A stretch of 64,000 nucleotides of DNA from AP-15 sp963716115 (GTDB taxonomy: Bacteria; Pseudomonadota; Alphaproteobacteria; ATCC43930; CGMCC-115725), in contig CAVQSZ010000014.1 in assembly GCA_963716115.1 (NCBI GenBank), positions 1 through 64,000 on the forward strand, in the 5' to 3' direction. A model generated the notes under the pieces. That model searched no databases, had not been told where the DNA came from, and worked only from the letters and a program-made list of their open reading frames with translations. Made by a program: the position numbers and the translations under genes. Shown piece by piece: positions 61,524 through 64,000 of this stretch (positions within the stretch are counted from its first letter, which is position 1; every line of letters begins with the position of its first letter).

Positions 61524-62096
61524 ATGGTAGCCCAACCGAAGACCGCAGAACCCACCATCGTCAACGGCATCAATATCGACGACCTGTTCACCCTGATCGA
61601 AGGGGTCAGGCGGGACGCCGCAAAAAGCAAGACCAGCTGGCGGGTCACCACGACCTGGCAAGGCCAAACCCGCAGCCGGGCGCAAGTCGAGGGCTTCGCC
61701 ATCGGCGGCGAACAGGTGCCGCGCCGGTTCTCGATCGACATCGACGAGCCCAGCGAATTGGGCGGGACGAACCGGTTCGCCAATCCGCAGGAGCACCTGC
61801 TGGCGGCGCTCAACGCCTGCATGATTGTGGGATACGCAGCGCAGTGCGCGGTGCGCGGGATCACCCTCGAAAGCCTGGCGATCGAGACCGACGGCGAGAT
61901 CGATCTGCGCGGCTTTCTCGGGATCGATCCCACCGTGGCGCCGGGATACGAGAAGCTGAGCTACACCGTGCGCATCAAGGGCAGCGGGACCAAGGAGGAG
62001 TTCGCCGCGATCCACGAGGCGGTGATGGCGACCTCGCCCAACTTCTACAATGTGTCCCGGCCCGTGGCCCTCAAGCCGACCCTCGTCGTCGAGTGA
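61524..62096 (+). CDS. OsmC family protein
   Basis: 190 residues. The OsmC/Ohr fold appears as TSWRVTTTWQGQTRSRAQVE, then FANPQEHLLAALNACMIVGY with the first redox Cys and AAQCAVRGITLESLAIETDG with the second Cys nearby. The usual spacing places the second Cys on a later strand, so the C-x8-C arrangement here is somewhat unusual. The family reduces organic hydroperoxides with lipoyl or thiol donors. An AGGAAG RBS precedes the ATG at 61524. Likely cotranscribed with the diiron gene. Confidence 0.83.
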   Translation: MVAQPKTAEPTIVNGINIDDLFTLIEGVRRDAAKSKTSWRVTTTWQGQTRSRAQVEGFAIGGEQVPRRFSIDIDEPSELGGTNRFANPQEHLLAALNACMIVGYAAQCAVRGITLESLAIETDGEIDLRGFLGIDPTVAPGYEKLSYTVRIKGSGTKEEFAAIHEAVMATSPNFYNVSRPVALKPTLVVE

Positions 62097-62537
62097 TCGC
62101 GGTCGAGCGGCGCGGCGGCCGCAGGCTGGCGGCTGCCTCGCCCCTTGCGTCCGCGGCGGCCACAGACGAGTGGCCGCCTCGCCGCTTGCGTCGCCGCGAC
62201 ACACTGAACTCGACGGGCGCGGGCCGGCGAGCCGCCGGGTCGCGGTCGACGCCGAGGGCGCGATGCTGGGGCCGGATTGCATTGGCGTTGCCCAAATCGT
62301 TCAAAGGCGCGATCCTTGCTCTAAACTCGCCGGGATCTGGCGAATGTCGGTTTAGTGTCCGACCCGAAATGAAGCCTCTTATGTCAGTGAGTTATCGTCG
62401 CCCCCGCGAAAGCGGGGGTCCAGGGGGAACAGTTCGAGCCCTTGGATCACTGGGTTCCCGCTTTCGCGGGAACGACGAACCTATTGACATATAAAGACTC
62501 ATTTCAAGTCGTACTCTTGGATTAGAGGGGCTCGCTC
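62097..62537. repeat. Gene-free gap with REP-like inverted repeat
   Basis: 441 bases without a supported gene. The left half is degenerate GC-rich sequence with two near-copies of GCCTCGCCCCTTGCGTC (62141 and 62174 areas). From 62394 to 62480 lies the inverted repeat CGCCCCCGCGAAAGCGGGGG ... CCCGCTTTCGCGGGAACGAC, the same element as 28466-28545. AT-rich sequence at 62481-62520 (TTGACATATAAAGACTC) probably supplies the promoter of the next gene. Confidence 0.6.
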
Positions 62538-63107
62538 ATGCCGGTATCCGCAGAACAACGGCAGGCAATTCGGTCGCTCTTGGCTGACGGCTTAGACAAT
62601 CAGGAGATCGCTGCGCAGATCGGCGTCTCGCCCGGCACCGTCGCTGCGGTCAAGGCGCATATGACGATGGGAACCTATGGCGGCGAGGCCGTGCCAGATG
62701 CCGAGGCCGAGGTCGCCAGCGCAGTCGATACCGCCTTCGGCTTGGAGCGCGATCTGCAACTCGCCCTTCGCCGCAGCATCGAGCAGCTTAAGTCGGGGCT
62801 AACGATCATCGACGGGGACCGCGAGCAAACTGTTCCATCCGGGCGAATCGACATAACGGCCCGCGACGAACGCGGCACAACCGTTGTGATCGAATTGAAG
62901 GCGGGCGCGGCGGATCGGGACGCGATCGGTCAAATTCTGTCCTACATCGGCGATCTGACGGATCGCACGACACAGGTGCGCGGGATATTGGTTGCCCGTG
63001 AGTTCTCGGCGCGGGCAGTCGCCGCCGCAAGGGCCACGCCAAATATCCGGCTGGTTCAGTATGGCTTCCGTTTTACCTTTGAGACGGTGGCGACGACGCC
63101 GAGTTAA
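62538..63107 (+). CDS. HTH plus NucS-like endonuclease domain protein
   Basis: 189 residues, lower in GC than its neighbours. Residues 1-45 form a small HTH (EIAAQIGVSPGTVAAVKAHM). From about residue 75 comes the NucS/EndoMS-type C-terminal nuclease of the PD-(D/E)xK fold: LQLALRRSIEQLKSGLTIID, the Asp in SGRIDITARDERG, and VVIELKAGAADRDAIGQILS with E-x-K and the conserved Gln. NucS family members cleave mismatched or branched DNA; short HTH-fused forms are not well described. It sits alone beside REP-like repeats. Confidence 0.72.
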   Translation: MPVSAEQRQAIRSLLADGLDNQEIAAQIGVSPGTVAAVKAHMTMGTYGGEAVPDAEAEVASAVDTAFGLERDLQLALRRSIEQLKSGLTIIDGDREQTVPSGRIDITARDERGTTVVIELKAGAADRDAIGQILSYIGDLTDRTTQVRGILVAREFSARAVAAARATPNIRLVQYGFRFTFETVATTPS

Positions 63108-63206
63108 ACGATTGAGCAGTGATACCCAACCATCGTTTATTTGCTGGGCGCCCGCCGCTTTGCAGCGGCACGGGCTGCCGCCCGTCGGGCAGGGCTGGGC
63201 GCATGC

Positions 63207-64000
63207 CTACTCCCACGGCGCCTCGGCCGCGGCGTTCCGCCCGGAAACGCGGCCGAAGGCGAGGCATTCGCCGATGTTGCCGGTGCCCTGGTAGAGATAG
63301 CTGTAGATCGAGCCGAGTTCGCCGGCGCTGTAGAGGCGGGGGATCGGCGCGCCGTCGGGGCGCACGATCCGGCCATGCTCGTTGCGGCGCGGGCCGCCCT
63401 GGGTGTTGAGCATCGAGGGCGACAGCTCGACCGCGTAGAACGGCGGCTCGGCGATCGGCGCCAGCATCAGGGTGCGGCCGAAATCGGGGTCGCGTCCGGC
63501 GTCGCAGCAGCGGTTCCAGCGGCGGACGGTGTCTGCCAGCGCGGCGGGGTCGAGGCCCAGGAGCGAAGCGAGCGCCGGGAGGCTGTCGGCGGTCTTGATC
63601 CAGCCCTTGGCCAGCTCGGCGCGGTTGTCCCCGCTCCACTCGTAGCGCTCGACGATCTGGGTCCAGCCGTGGCTCGGGTGCTTGTCGTAGAGCGGGCCCG
63701 CGGCAAAGAGCGTGTGGTCGAAGATCATGAACATCGGGCATGGGGTCGAGAGCGGCAGCCAGCGCCCGTTGACCGGGATCTTGCCGTGCCGGGTCTTGAA
63801 TTTCTCGTCGGTGAAGCGGCGGCCGTCGGGGCCGACCACGATCATGCCACCCGGCATTGTCTTGCTGTAATGCAAGGCCTGCATCGAGAAGCTGGTGCGC
63901 ACCTCCGGGACCTTGAGCGCCATCGACGGGCCGGCGTAGTTGTTCATGTGCCAGAGGTCGGCGCCGACCGACAGCGCCATCCGGATGCCGTCGCCTTCGT
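63207..64000 (-). CDS. FAD-dependent dehydrogenase (fumarate reductase/ketosteroid dehydrogenase-like), C-terminal part
   Basis: The right edge cuts the gene; about 264 C-terminal residues are visible. EGDGIRMALSVGADLWHMNN is the conserved G-D-G-x-x-M-A segment. IVVGPDGRRFTDEKFKT is typical of the substrate-domain entry, and the C-terminal FAD-binding end reads GAPIPRLYSAGELGSIYSYL and GTGNIGECLAFGRVSGRNAA (G-x-G-x-x-G-E-C). Members reduce or desaturate steroids, fumarate-like acids or related compounds. The N-terminal Rossmann motif is outside the window. Stop at 63207. Confidence 0.86.
   Translation of the reverse strand, partial: EGDGIRMALSVGADLWHMNNYAGPSMALKVPEVRTSFSMQALHYSKTMPGGMIVVGPDGRRFTDEKFKTRHGKIPVNGRWLPLSTPCPMFMIFDHTLFAAGPLYDKHPSHGWTQIVERYEWSGDNRAELAKGWIKTADSLPALASLLGLDPAALADTVRRWNRCCDAGRDPDFGRTLMLAPIAEPPFYAVELSPSMLNTQGGPRRNEHGRIVRPDGAPIPRLYSAGELGSIYSYLYQGTGNIGECLAFGRVSGRNAAAEAPWE

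Overview
The window is about two thirds G+C, with densely packed genes and many GTGA, ATGA and TTGA gene overlaps. It carries short inverted repeats of the kind scattered through Bradyrhizobium-like and Rhodospirillales-like genomes. The gene content (NasT-controlled nitrate assimilation, acyl-CoA dehydrogenases, several luciferase-like flavin monooxygenases, a DHA2 exporter, paired NodB-fold deacetylases) points to a soil or freshwater alphaproteobacterium. This assignment is inference from content; no rRNA or other phylogenetic marker lies in the window.

Layout. 1-3.8 kb: the right end of a type I restriction locus (MNT, HEPN, hsdR), with hsdR broken by many single-base indels. 3.8-5.1 kb: a graveyard of gene fragments (HIBADH tail, HicB tail, AbrB antitoxin with truncated PIN toxin) between copies of a dispersed repeat. 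5.1-7.1 kb: a small exported protein and a Gfo/Idh/MocA oxidoreductase. 7.1-15.4 kb, minus strand: a nitrate assimilation cluster, nasT, narK, nirB, nirD, nasA, hemD. 15.4-22.3 kb: a DUF899 protein, class III cyclase, acetyltransferases, SRPBCC protein, truncated HTH regulator, PLP aminotransferase, FAH-family hydrolase and cupin. 22.4-27.2 kb: lower-GC islands holding a predicted HNH toxin with a DUF2019 partner, and a second toxin-like cassette with a HEPN-motif protein, set around two acyl-CoA dehydrogenases. 28.5-35.1 kb: an acetamidase/formamidase, two small secreted proteins, two LLM monooxygenases, a lipocalin-like protein and a P450. 35.2-39.6 kb: an RND efflux adaptor and pump. 39.6-47.5 kb: a ThDP enzyme, glgB, glgX, a GST and an Ldh2-type dehydrogenase. 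47.5-54 kb, minus strand: an amidohydrolase, DHA2 exporter, two NodB-fold deacetylases, a lipoprotein and an LLM monooxygenase. 54-57.1 kb: a chimeric RF3/LLM remnant, a lipoprotein and a three-domain peptidoglycan hydrolase. 57.2-64 kb: an LLM monooxygenase, ThuA protein, AraC regulator divergent from a diiron protein and OsmC, an HTH-NucS nuclease, and the C-terminal part of an FAD-dependent dehydrogenase.

How genes work together. NarK imports nitrate, NasA reduces it to nitrite and NirBD to ammonium; HemD feeds tetrapyrrole (siroheme) supply and NasT is the expected antiterminator. GlgB and GlgX remodel glycogen branches. The acyl-CoA dehydrogenases, FAH hydrolase, amidohydrolase and LLM enzymes form a broad catabolic repertoire. 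The most unusual material is the pair of toxin-like cassettes, the stand-alone peptidoglycan hydrolase, the HTH-NucS protein, and the evidence of small-scale gene shredding (duplicated shards of an LLM gene, one fused to a release-factor fragment).

Caution: many conserved genes carry isolated frameshifts, often at short G or C runs. This looks more like consensus error than true decay, so broken genes here should not be taken as non-functional without better reads.
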